Assembly (NCBI GenBank): GCA_023375675.1
Contig: JALQBC010000054.1
Coordinates: 1 to 64,000, forward strand
Length of the DNA stretch: 64,000 nucleotides
Direction of reading: 5' to 3'
Source: Cytospora piceicola
Lineage: Eukaryota > Ascomycota > Sordariomycetes > Diaporthales > Cytosporaceae
A program made the translations under genes and the position numbers. The notes under the pieces were generated by a model. It was not told the DNA's origin and did not search any database. It saw only the letters and a list, made by a program, of their open reading frames with translations. Positions within the stretch are counted from its first letter, which is position 1, and each line of letters starts with the position of its first letter. This document shows positions 36,447 to 47,546 of the stretch, piece by piece.

Positions 36447-39400
36447 ATGACCACCACCTCCTTACCAGCGCGACCAACCCGTTCGATTCGCCTGTCTACT
36501 GCTGGGCCGAGCTCAAGCCGGGCCAAGATCAAAGGCAAGGGCAAAGTCGAGGAAATCAGGCGTGCGGGTCAGCAAGAAGGAGTACCATTTGAATTGGGTC
36601 TTCACGACGATGGCTACGATGATGGCTACGACGATGGCGATGGCGGTAGCGAGGGAGAGGAGGAGGAGGAGGAGGAGGAGGAGGAAGAGGACCATGGCGT
36701 GGACTGGGACGCCAACTCAGCCGCCGACACCGACCTGGAACTTGACCCTGATAACTTGAGCACGGCCAGTGGCTGTGATGACACAGAGGTGTCACCAGAG
36801 CTCGAGAACGCTCTCGGCTCACTCGGCAAACTCTTTTCGAGGAACCAGGCTGCAATCAAGGACGACGACGACGACAGTGTCATCACTGGTCTCATCAGCC
36901 GGAGGTGGAAGGAGGTCGCCACCGTTTTCACAAAGCAAGCCGCCTTCGCCGCTGACGGCTGGTCGAGGAAGCGGACGCGTGGAAATACAGATACGACTGC
37001 GCGCAAAAAAGAGCTGTTTGCACCTTTCGCCCTCAACCACCTCAGCCCGCACATCATCGACCTGTCACTCCGGAACGAGTTTTTCGCCGAGCTAGCCGCG
37101 TGCCAGTGGCTATCCCGGTTGGCGCGTATTGCCTCCCTCCTACAGCTACGCGACCATGTCAGCTTGTGCCTCTACTTTGGGAGCAGTATCCTGACCACCC
37201 CAGGGCTGGTTGACGACATCTCCCGCTAGGCACGGGGGACACCACCTAGGGTACGGACCAAACGGAAACCAGGAAACAACATCATCACCAATGAGGATGG
37301 AAAAGGCGACGGGAACAGCAACAACGGCGAGGAAGAGCAAGATGGAGACGAAAATGACAGTATTGGCGACGTCGGCCACTTCCCGTTATCCAGACGGCTG
37401 AACATAGCACACGACTACCCGTTGATCATCGAAGCCCGCAAGGCTCGGCTCAGGAGGTCTATCCACTCCCATAAAGAGATCGACCGCCTTGCTTTCGCCG
37501 TCAAGGCCCGGAATATGCGGCATTTCACACCTGCCGACATCAGGGCCGCGCATCGTGCGGCAGCGGTCGAGAAGGGTAGCACTGACTGCAACTCACCACG
37601 TCTCGATTATATCTATGTCGGCGGCGCTTGCGATGATGGCGTATCGGCGTTATCTATCGAGCAGGGCCGGAGCGAACAGTACTATGGTCCTTCGCTAGAT
37701 CAGTCGCCTTCACTGCTGGATGGCCTCGACGAGAATGACGAGGAAGCGGAGGACAATGATAGTCTTTGGTCTCAGACAGCCGGACGCTCAAACAAGAGCA
37801 AAACCAGTTTTCGTGTTTCTGCCAAGCGTAAGAAAGGCGCAACAAATTTCACCAGGAAAAAGAAAAGGCAGAAAAAGGCCTCAGCGGAGAGCCTTCGTGT
37901 CTCCCAATCCGGGTCCTCATCCGATCCTACCCCTGATGTGGAGCAGCCGCCTAGGATCGAAAACTATGACACTAAGGACTATAAGACCCAGGGCTACCAT
38001 GAAGATAGCGAATCTCGTCCCCAATCTCCTGCTCCTGTTCCCATAGACAATGGTTACATTCACGAAGGCCATCAGGTTGATACTCAAGCTCAACAGGGAT
38101 TGAAACACGGCGCTGTTGACGAAGATGTCGAGGCCCTTGTGGATGATACAGTGTCAGTATCCATGGTGCTGGATGATGCGTGGACTCCGATGCAGTCCAG
38201 AGAAGAGCACTTCCAGTATCATCCAGAGAATGACGAGGCGGACAAACAGCCTCCTGGATCTCCGCAACTCACACCTTTTGGTGGCGAGAGAGAAGGCAGC
38301 AAGGACCCGAGTGCCGAGAGAGACCGGGCTGAGCCTGGTGCCGGTAGTCGAGGGAGCGATGACCGCGGCAATCATAAGGATGAAGATGATTCCAATGGCG
38401 ATGCAGCGCAGCATTTTCAGGACGCCGTTAATCATAACAGCAGCATCATCGACGACAGTTCAGCCGTCAACAGAGAGTACCCATACCAGCGCCAAGTGAC
38501 CGAACACGGCTCTGGCGCCCTCCACAGCCTTGCGTCCCATTCCGGTCCCGAACCCGACCGCGGATCCGTCGGCCTTTCGCAAAACACGAAGAAAGAACAG
38601 GTGGCCCTTAGCCCTTTGCGACTCAGCGATACCAGCCTGGAAAGGATCGAAGGAGGCCACATGCTTGATGATGGTGTTATGGAATGGGCTTTGCGAATAT
38701 TCCTCTCTGTTAGTCCATACACCCGCCTGGGCGACAGCCGCAAGCTGGCCCAAGTCGCGCATCGCGATGATCTAGACGACTGCTGGAGGGACTTGTTCAT
38801 CTACGAGCCGCGGCCTGTCCAAGACGTTACCCTCTTTTCGGCTTGTAACTTTGACAACATACACTGGGTCCTCACCGTTGCCTCGGTATCAGGGCCATCT
38901 GATAGTCCGGCCGTTGATGTCTGGTCACTCGATTCTCTGGGCAGCAAGGAGTACAAGGCCAAAGCGCATGCTATGACGAAGAAATGGATGCAGGCCATCA
39001 TCCCTCCTGAGACAGCAGAAGCCCTTGCCGTCCAGGCCACAGAGGAGGACGAACAGCGGCCTAGTGGCAATGCCGGCGCCAGTGGAGGCGCGAGGTCTCA
39101 TGCCCCTTCATGTGCCATCCAGGACCCAGGGACGCTCGACTGTGGCGTCTATGCGATTGTTTTTGCTCTGAGGTGGCTAGTACACAGCAACGGTTGCCGG
39201 CCTCCCTTGACTTTGAGGACGACAACGGTGGCCGATGTTGCTGATAAAGTAGTGCTTGATGCATCCTCGGAGTTTGGCCTGGCGCAAATAATCAACGGAA
39301 AGCTGTGGAGGAAGCTTCTTTGTCTCACCCACTCGGCTTGCCAACAGTATGACGACAGTTTCAGCGACAGTGCCAGCAGCGACAGTGCCGGTAACAACAG

Positions 39401-40097
39401 TGAGGGGGAGTCATGGTGGTCCGCATGGGCCCAAAAGGGGTACAGTCTCTTGGACGATTCGGAGAGGACTGCTGATGAGAAGATGACAGCTGCCGAGTTG
39501 CCTCGGCCGCTTTCCGGGGTTACCGATGCTAGCAAGGCCGCCGTCAGCATAGTAGCTAGCGATATCCTTCACGGCCTCGAGGACATGCGTACACGTCTGG
39601 ATGAATACGAGCACCATGTTGTCCTGATGTTACAAGGCAGACGGGAGATGAGCAAAGGTCTACGCCAGGACCTCGAAGAGATGGAAAGGCTGCTTGTCTA
39701 CATTGGGGATGCGGCCACGGAGGAGAAACGACGCGTCGTTCAAGGCCTACTGCCAGCGCTAGACGTCGATATGCAGCACCGCGTCGATGCACTCAACGCT
39801 ATACAGTCTATATCTAGATCGTCTCGCTACCGAGATACCGAGACTCTGTTGGATTTCATGGCACAGGACATGCTTAGAGCCAAGAGACAGCGAAGGTTCT
39901 GGGGTTGGCGGCTTAGAGAGCTTCAGCGGACAGAACATATCGCGCCCCTGCTGCTGCAGTGTGTGCGTCGGGATTTGGTGTCGGTCAGAAGGGTCATTCG
40001 GCGTTATACCGATATTATTAGGGGACCTGCAAGACGACTGTCAGCTATAGGCCTGCTTCCACCTTCGGGCAACGTAGAGGATGAGAATCAAGACTGA
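36447..40097 (+). CDS. Ulp1/C48-like cysteine protease domain protein, interrupted by one in-frame TAG
   Basis: The same frame is open from ATG 36447 to 40097 except for one TAG at 37227-37229. Residues before it include a Glu run (36658-36690) and acidic clusters; the frame after it continues at once with coherent sequence. The C48 (SUMO-protease) fold is visible at about 38.7-39.25 kb, with His in IHWVL (38862), Asp in SLDSLGS (38931), Gln in CAIQDP (39120) and Cys in LDCGVYA (39141). The order and spacing match Ulp1/SENP catalytic residues, which cut SUMO or related modifiers. The last 250 residues are helical. The TAG can be removed in frame by a 72-bp intron (37158-37229) ending CTAG, but its donor GTCAGC is weak, so a true premature stop remains possible. 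Uncut length would be about 1190-1215 aa. Confidence 0.65.
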
Positions 40098-40141
40098 AAT
40101 GGCTTTGCAGTGAATAGTTGACCCTCCTTTGTGGAGATAAA

Positions 40142-40976
40142 ATGTCTTCTCCCTACGTTAATGTCGTCAGCCCCGGCGAGAGTGGCGAGCATGTCACTTT
40201 TCTGGAAGATGCCGATGTGCACCCTGAGAATGTATCGGATATGAAGTTCATGTTCGACAAGCCCAATGGAATCACGAACAGCATAAAAAAGAGGCAGGAG
40301 GTTCCTCGAAGTGCATACAGAGTGCTTGGACCCAACGGCTGTCTTGCGTACACCCATGCTAAGATTTAAATCGACTTGGATATAACTGGGATACTGCGTT
40401 GTTCAGTATCGCAAGGAGCCCCATCCTAACTACGGCACCATATACATCAATCTATCTGCCTGGCCTTTCCCAAGGTTCTCAAGCTCTATGTCGATGCTAT
40501 CCAGGCCGGCGGTGTTGCCTCTAGCGTGGAGCTTTAGGTTAAGGACAACGTTAGGGAGAATGATGGCTACTACTGGTTCTCCGCTGGTGTCGACGACCTG
40601 ACGTCTGAGACCACCAGAATACTCATAGCCCGGCCCGGCGAAGAGCACCTCGATCAGCTCAAGCTCTACACTAGCGATCTGCTGATGAAGGAGGTCGGAA
40701 AGAATGTCGTCGCTCACGTCTTCAAGGTTCTCTCTGGCAGCCAGACTACCGCGTCCGAGAATGACCAGACTGGCCTGGTTGGAGAACGGTTCAGTTCCAA
40801 GCAATCTTGCAATTGAGATCTGGGAGTTCTATGCTACGGACGCCACCGATAACGATGGACCTGCCTTGGAGCTCTCCGACAGATCTAAGAAGGAGCCCGC
40901 GGATCCCACAGAGAAGGTCTTCGCTAACACTGATTTGGCGCACCTTCTGATGAGCAAGATGAAGTTAAGCAAATGA
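40142..40976 (+). pseudogene. decayed uncharacterised gene
   Basis: A 75-residue frame starts at ATG 40142 (MSSPYVNVVSPGESG) and stops at 40369. Coherent protein-like sequence resumes at about 40450 (LKLYVDAIQAGGVASSVEL), is cut by TAG near 40535, continues (VRENDGYYWFSAGVDDLTSE and onward) to about 40810, then moves to another frame (LAIEIWEFYATDATDNDGP) until 40976. The shared acidic style suggests one former gene with stops and frameshifts, or a multi-intron gene I cannot splice. No family is recognised. Confidence 0.4.
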
Positions 40977-42025
40977 AACATGCATCCAGTCATTTGTTTG
41001 CTGTCCCATTGTCGTTCTCGTAGCTAACTGTCCTTGAGTGTAATTTCCTACCTTGCTACTGTCGTGCCACGTAATCTCTGTTCCTAAATCGTTGTGGAAG
41101 TATTCTTAGAAGGAAGTAAATTGCATACACATATACGCGTACATGCATATAAACACAGCTGGCTTTTGTCTATATACATAGTCGATATAGCGCACTGGCC
41201 TTTAATGGGATACAGCAGAGGCAAGTGCGAATAGAGGACAGAATCTGCTCCGGAGTCGCGAAGCTGTTGGGGCGTGGATGTATGCTCGGCGTGCATACAT
41301 CACTCATTCCAAACCTACCGGGGTCCGGCCTTGTGGCTGTGTGGAAGAGTACTATAAAAAGCTTCGATGAGGGTATATACACGTCGCTGAGAAATGCAGT
41401 GAAACGCAAAGGCGCTACACAATATACGTGTAGTAATACACTTTTTTATACAGACTTCTGTATAAAACTACTCTTACCCACAGATATATGTTGACTATAT
41501 AGTAACTCTAGAAGTTACCTACCATGCCTACACCTCTGCCTAGAGGGCCCCGAAAAACACTGGGTGTAGTGGGAGAAGATAACGTCAGAGAATGGATTGT
41601 ATCTGATATAAACGGCGGGTAAATCTGCGGCTGGTTATGCAATGCTATAAGGCGTATCTCTCTCGTTAATGTATGACTGGTATAATTCTATAAGCAGAGC
41701 GGCCGTTGAATATCCGACGTGGACGCAGGAATCTTCTTAAGGGTTGTCTCGTGCTATATCTTTAGGACAAGTTGTCAGGGCTACGGAGTGCGTATAAGGC
41801 CTCGATGTGTCGGAAGAGTGTCTAGGGCTCTCTTCTGTAACACCTGACTGCTAGCTGAACAGCTTGTAATATTATGCGTGGGCAGTTTGCTTCGTATAGA
41901 TCAATGGGGTCTCTTGATGCCGACTGTGTGTAGTGCTTGGAACAGTGTTTTATATAGAACTTCGCAGTGCAACTTATATTGCCTGACGTATACTGGTACT
42001 ATATACACGATGCTTAAAGTTGAAA
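40977..42025. other. intergenic region leading into RIP block
   Basis: About 1 kb of moderately GC-balanced sequence with no gene seen. It passes into AT-rich sequence near 42.0 kb. Confidence 0.45.
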
Positions 42026-42029
42026 GATA

Positions 42030-42201
42030 CTTATCTAAAGGCTAATAAGCCGTAGCAGACGCTATAGTAAACAAGAATAAGGGTGCATTCTTTACAGGCT
42101 TAGGCGGTATAGGTAAAACCTTTATTAATATACTTCGACACGCTATTCCGCCTGCTATTATAGTCTTTACTACTACTCCGAGTAAGGTTATTTAGTACTA
42201 C
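42030..42201 (+). pseudogene. PIF1-like helicase fragment, RIP-damaged
   Basis: One frame reads SKG, two TAA stops, then AVADAIVNKNKGAFFTG and GLGGIGKT, then a TTTPSKV segment. This is the start of a PIF1/RecD-type helicase: a Q-rich lead, a Walker A loop at 42097-42120 and motif Ia. The two TAA codons sit where this family has glutamines, as expected from C-to-T change in CAA. Such helicases are carried by Helitrons in fungi. Everything downstream is too AT-rich to read. Confidence 0.55.
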
Positions 42202-42559
42202 GTTATATAAGTTCTATATAAATATACTTATATTTTAACTTAATAAGTCTTATAGTAAAACTATATAAAAAACTTTATATAATATTTAAATAAAAGTTTA
42301 AAACTTAATATTTTATATAAAAAAGTATATATAAGTTAATTATTTAAAAGTTTAATTTTAAATATTATAAATAATATATATAAATAATAAATATTAATAT
42401 TATTATATATATTATAAACTTACATTAATATTATTAAATATATATTTTTAATATTAAATATTATTTAATATATATTTTATTTTATTTAATATATTTAATT
42501 AAATATAATTATTTTAAATATTTAATTTAAATATAAAAAGTATAATTAAATGTTTATAT

Positions 42560-43105
42560 TATAAAAAATCCCTTTTATTAAGAAGGTTAATGTTTATTTT
42601 ATAAAGTAAGTAAGTATATAGAAATTATTACCTTTAAGATTATACTACCTGTTTTTAATTTTAATTAGCTTTAAATTATAATTATACTAATTCGTTATAG
42701 CACTTGTTTAAAGGATTTAATTAGCTGCTAAAAGTAGTGTTTTTAGCCGTCGAACGGCTAAGAGAACTAGAAATTATAAGGCCTTTAATGCCTGCCGGAA
42801 GACTTATAGTTATTTTAAGGCCTACGATAAGGCTTACGATAAGGCCTTTTACTGTAGACCTTAAGTTCGAACTAAGATGCACGCTCAAGTTTTAATCCGA
42901 TTAAGACATACTTACTTAAATCTGAATCTGTAGAAAAAGGGCTATTAAACGGTATATTTAATTAAATTATAGCCTTTAAAGTAGGCTTACTATTAAAGCT
43001 AATAGTTTTAATTCTATAGGTTCTTAAGGTTCTTAACCTAAACCTTAGCCCTTCCTTCCCTTCCTCTTTACCGAAGGCTTATATAAGCCTTTAGATTCGA
43101 ATTAA
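42560..43105 (-). repeat. solo copy of the terminal inverted repeat arm
   Basis: Closely similar to 25795-26340 block by block, including GCCTGCCGGAAGACTTA and AAGGCTTATATAAGCC phrases, then followed by the same AAGT array. It lies in the same orientation as the right arm of the 20.4-26.6 kb element, about 16 kb away. It may be the end of another copy whose partner is lost or out of recognition. Confidence 0.75.
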
Positions 43106-43110
43106 GTTAA

Positions 43111-43152
<42 letters not shown>

Positions 43153-43346
43153 GGTTAGTAGGTTAGCTAGTAAGGTAGCTAATAAAGTAGCTAGTAAGTT
43201 AGTAAGTAAGTTAGCTAGTAAGTTAGCTAGTAAGTTAGTAAGTAAGTTAGTTAGTAAGTTAGCTAGTAAGTTAGCTAGTAAGTTAGCTAGTAAGTTAGCT
43301 AGTAAGTTAGCTAGTAAGTTAGCTAGTAAGTAAATTCGCTATTAAA

Positions 43347-43380
<34 letters not shown>

Positions 43381-43418
43381 GGTAAGTAAGTAAGTAGGTA
43401 GGTAAGTAAGTAAGTAAG
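43105..43418. repeat. AAGT / TTAGCTAG tandem arrays
   Basis: AAGT repeats mixed with longer units of the type AAGTTAGCTAGT. The array is interrupted by the LTR element starting at 43419 and resumes at 45057. Confidence 0.8.
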
Positions 43419-43601
43419 TGTAAAGAGCTAGCTTATAGTTAGGAATCTAGTAGGTACCTACTAGAAGTATTATTCGAGCTACTTAAAAAGGAAAGAGAAT
43501 ACTTAAAAAGGCTAGATACTTAAGATAACTAAATATATTAATTAGTATTTTATATATTACTAACTAATCTTATACGCCTTAAAAGGCACTAGCTTATAAT
43601 A
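43419..43601. repeat. left LTR
   Basis: 183 bp, paired with 44874-45056. Differences between the two copies are mostly transitions. Confidence 0.65.
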
Positions 43602-44873
43602 TATCTTCTTTCTTTATTAATATAATATAAACACGTTATAAGATACTACAGAATACGTTTATATTAAAAGAAATAAAAAATAATATAAAGTTTCGAAAGC
43701 CTTATAATATTATAAATATATAATCTTTTATTATACTATAAAACGCTTTTTAGCTAAAATAATAGTTTTAGTTTTAAGTTAATATAAATAAAGTACTTCT
43801 TTTTTTAATTTAAAGATCGTTTAATTAATATACGTACGTTTTTAGTTATACGCTTATCGGAAGGTTAAAATATACCTACCTTATTTAGCTAATTAAATCG
43901 CTATATATACTATAAAACTACTATAAGCACTTAAAGAATGTCGTTAATAGTACTATTATAGAAATCTAACTAAGTAATATAACTTTATAATACTTTAGCT
44001 AACTATAGTTTAATTTCGGTTTATACTTATAATCCTTTTATATATAATACTTTAAAACCTTTAAATCTATTATTTAAAATTAAAATCGTTACTTTTTATA
44101 GTTTTTATTATAAATATATTCGTCTTACTTTATTTTTACTTTAAATAATTTTATTAAAAGTAATTTATACTATTATAAGTATAATATTATTTTTTCGGAA
44201 TCTATATAGTATCGATATATATTAAATCGGGATAGTTTAAGTTAAAGATAATAAAGGTAGTTAGTATAAAAAAGTTAAAAAAGGAAAATACTTTATTAAA
44301 GCTATATAAACGGCTAATAAACTTAAAGTAAGTATTTCGCTATATCGTTTTTTCTAGCTGTTTATATACTATATATAATACGTTTATAGTTAAAAGAATA
44401 ATTTTATAATTATTAAGCTAAGCTTTAACTTTAGCTTTAAAAACGATTTACTTTTATCGATTTATATATAAACTTATTTTTTTTACGTTTTATTTTATAA
44501 TAATAAAATAAAGTATAGCTTTTTACTACCGGTAAAGTTCGTTTAAAGTTTCGTTTATATATTAAAAGAAGGTAGTAAGCTAATTATTAAAGCTTATAAT
44601 ATATAAAACGTTTAATAAGAATAATATTTATAAAAAGCTATTTAAGCGATTAAATATATAAAAAAAACTAAATTAAAAACTTTCGATTATATTCTTATTT
44701 ATTATAAACTTTATATATATTAAAACTAGCTATAATTAAAGGTCTTTATAATATACTAGCTATTTAGAAAAGGGAAGAACTTATCGGTTTAATTTTATAG
44801 TAAATAAAAGCGGCTTTTCTATAAAGTTTAATACGATTTTAATAAGGCTAGCTAGAAAAAGAGCTTAAATAAA

Positions 44874-45056
44874 TATAAAAGGCTAGCTTATAGTTAAGAA
44901 TTTAATAAATGCTTATTAAAAGTATTATTTAAGCTATTTAAGAAAAAAAGAGAATACTTAAAAAGGCTAAGTACTTAAAATAACTTAATATACGAATTAG
45001 TATCTTATATATTACTAACTAATCTTATACGCTTTAAAGAACACTAGCTTATAATA
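44874..45056. repeat. right LTR
   Basis: 183 bp, paired with 43419-43601. Confidence 0.65.
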
Positions 45057-45200
45057 GTAAGTAAGTAATTAAGTTAGTAAGTTAATTAGTAAGTTAGTTA
45101 GTAAGTTAGTTAATAAGTTAGTTAATAAGTTAATTAGTAAGTTAGTAAGTTAGTTAGCTAGTAAGTAAATTCGCTATTAAATAAATAAATAAGTAAGTAG

Positions 45201-45234
<34 letters not shown>

Positions 45235-45620
45235 TAGCTAGTAAGTTAGCTAGTAAGTAAATTAGCTATTAAGTAAATAAATAAGTAAGTAAGTAGATAA
45301 GTAAGTACGTAAGCTATTTAGTAAGTTAGTTATTAAGTAAGTAAGTAAGTAAGTTAGCTAGTAGGTTAGTTAGTAAGTAAATTAGCTATTAAGTAAGTAA
45401 ATAAGTAAGTAGGTAAGTAAGTAAGTATATAAGCTATTTAGTAAGTTAGTTATTAAGTAAGTAAGTAAGTAAGTTAGCTAGTAGGTTAGTTAGTAAGTTA
45501 GCTAGTAAGTTAGCTAGTAAAGTAGCTAGTAAGTTAGTTAGTTAATTATTAAGTAATTAAGTAAGTTAGTAAGTAAGTTAGTAAATAAATAAGTAAGTTA
45601 ATAAGTAAGTAAGTAAGTAG

Positions 45621-45654
<34 letters not shown>

Positions 45655-45874
45655 TAGTTAGTAAGTTAGTTAATAAGTTAGTTAGTAAGTTAGCTAGTAA
45701 GTAAATTCGCTATTAAATAAGTAAATAAGTAAGTAAGTAAGTAAGTAAGTAATTAAGTAAGTAAGTAAGTAAGTAAGTTAGCTAGTAGGTTAGCTAGTAA
45801 AGTTAGCTAGTAAGTTAGTTAGTAAGTTAGCTAGTAAATTAACTAGTAAGTAAATTAGCTAGTAAGTAAGTAAA

Positions 45875-45907
<33 letters not shown>

Positions 45908-46019
45908 TAGATAGTAAGTTAACTATTAAATAAGTAAATATATTAGTAAATAAAATAACTTTTAAGTAAGTTATTAAATAAGTAAGTTAGTTAGTTAGTT
46001 ATAAAGTAAATAAGTAAGT
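45057..46019. repeat. long GTAA/TTAGCTAG array
   Basis: Nearly 1 kb of AAGT repeats interspersed with GTTAGCTAGTAA-type units and higher-order repeats of about 90-130 bp. It continues the array cut by the LTR element. Confidence 0.8.
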
Positions 46020-46890
46020 AAAGTTATAAAATATATATAAATATAAAAATATAAATATAAAATATAAAAATATAAATATAAAAGGTTAGAAATAAATATA
46101 AATATAAATATAAAAGGTTAAAAATAAATATAAATATAAATATATATTTTATATTTTAATATTTATATTTTATATTTTTAATATAAAAATATAAAAATAT
46201 AAAAATATATACTTATATAAATATAACTATAAAACTAAATAAAATAAATATTAATATACTTTAAAAACTTTTATAATAATAACTATAATACTTAATAATA
46301 TAATAGTTATTTATACTTTTATATAGTTCTTTATATTTTTATATAATATATTTATATTTTTATATTAAAAATAAATATAAATATAAATATAAAAGTTTAA
46401 AAATATAAATATAAAATATATATATTTTTATATTTTTAAAAATATAAATATAAAATATAAAAATATAGTTATAACTTTATAAGTAAGTAAGTAAGTAAGT
46501 AAATAAGTAAGTAAGTAAATAAGTAAGTAAGTTAATAAGTATATAAGTAAGTTAGTTAATAAGTTAGTTAATAAAGTAGTTAATAAGTTAATTAGTTAAT
46601 TATTTTATTATTTAAAGCTACTTTAAATATAATAAAGTAACGTTTAAAAAGTATTACTTTATTATATTTAAAGTAGCTTAAGTAGTATATTTACTTAAGT
46701 AACTATTAAAATTCCGATTTTTTTTAATAAAAAGCCTTTTTAGTAAGTAGTTTTACTATTATTCTTTAATATAATACTTTTTTATAATTTAATATATATA
46801 TATATATATATTATAAATAATTTAATATTTATTATTTTATTTAAATATATTATTATATAAATTATAATAATTAATAATATTAACTAATAA
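46020..46890. repeat. AT-only low-complexity tract
   Basis: ATAAATATAAA-type sequence with palindromic stretches and a short AAGT array near 46480-46560. Probably RIP-saturated repeats. Confidence 0.75.
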
Positions 46891-46894
46891 TATT

Positions 46895-47295
46895 AATTAG
46901 TAATAATAACTAATAATAATAACTAATAATAATAATTAATAATAATAACTAATAATAATAACTAATAATAATAACTAATAATAGTTATTAGTAATAGTTA
47001 TTAATAATAGTTACTAATAATAATAACTAGTAATAGTAACTAGTAATAGTAACTAGTAACAGTTACCGGTAATAGTTACCGGTAATAGTAACTAGTAACA
47101 GTAACTAGTAACAGTAACTAGTGACAGTCACTGGTAACAGTTACCGGTGACAGTAACTAGTGACAGTAACTAATAACAGTTACTAGTGATAGTAACTGGT
47201 AACAGTAACTGGTGACAGTAACTGGTGACAGTAACTGGTGACAGTAACTGGTGATAGTAACTGGTGATAGTGACTAGTGACAGTAACTGGTGACA
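46895..47295. repeat. 13-bp minisatellite with graded transition decay
   Basis: The unit at the right is AACTGGTGACAGT (for example 47207-47250). At the left (46915-46970) the unit is AACTAATAATAAT, which differs only by G-to-A and C-to-T. Units between show intermediate states such as AACTAGTAATAGT and AACTAGTAACAGT, in order along the array. The C in ACT, which is not CpA, is kept throughout. Confidence 0.85.
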
Positions 47296-47476
47296 GTCAC
47301 TAGTGACAGTGACAGTGACAGTGACAGTGACAGTAACAGTGACAGTGACAGTGACAGTGACTGACAGTGACAGTGACAGTGACAGTGACAGTGACAGTGA
47401 CAGTGACAGTGACAGTGACAGTGACAGTGACAGTGACAGTGACAGTAACAGTGACAGTGACAGTGACAGTAACAGT
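47296..47476. repeat. (GACAGT)n hexamer array
   Basis: About 28 units, nearly pure, directly joined to the 13-bp minisatellite and ending just before the PKS remnant. Frames through it read as Asp-Ser or Thr-Val repeats but are not genes. Confidence 0.9.
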
Positions 47477-47546
47477 GTACATTCATTAAACTAAGCCATG
47501 AAAATGAATAGATGCTACATCGAATATGAACAACAGCTAGCGAAAC

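Larger units (their letters stand above)
43419..45056. mobile_element. short LTR retroelement with 183-bp LTRs
   Basis: Two direct repeats of equal length, 43419-43601 and 44874-45056, bound a 1272-bp interior. The left copy begins TGTAAAGAGCTAGC and the right TATAAAAGGCTAGC, differing by transitions; both end in TTATAATA. GTAAG lies directly before the left LTR and directly after the right LTR, consistent with a 5-bp target duplication, although the surrounding array makes that weak evidence. At 1.6 kb it is too short to be autonomous, so it fits a TRIM-type or internally deleted element. The interior is RIP-mutated with no readable protein. Confidence 0.65.

Noticed and set aside
47274..47494. 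Open frames on both strands reading Thr-Val, Asp-Ser or Cys-His repeats
   Set aside because: They are translations of the (GACAGT)n array and have no gene structure.
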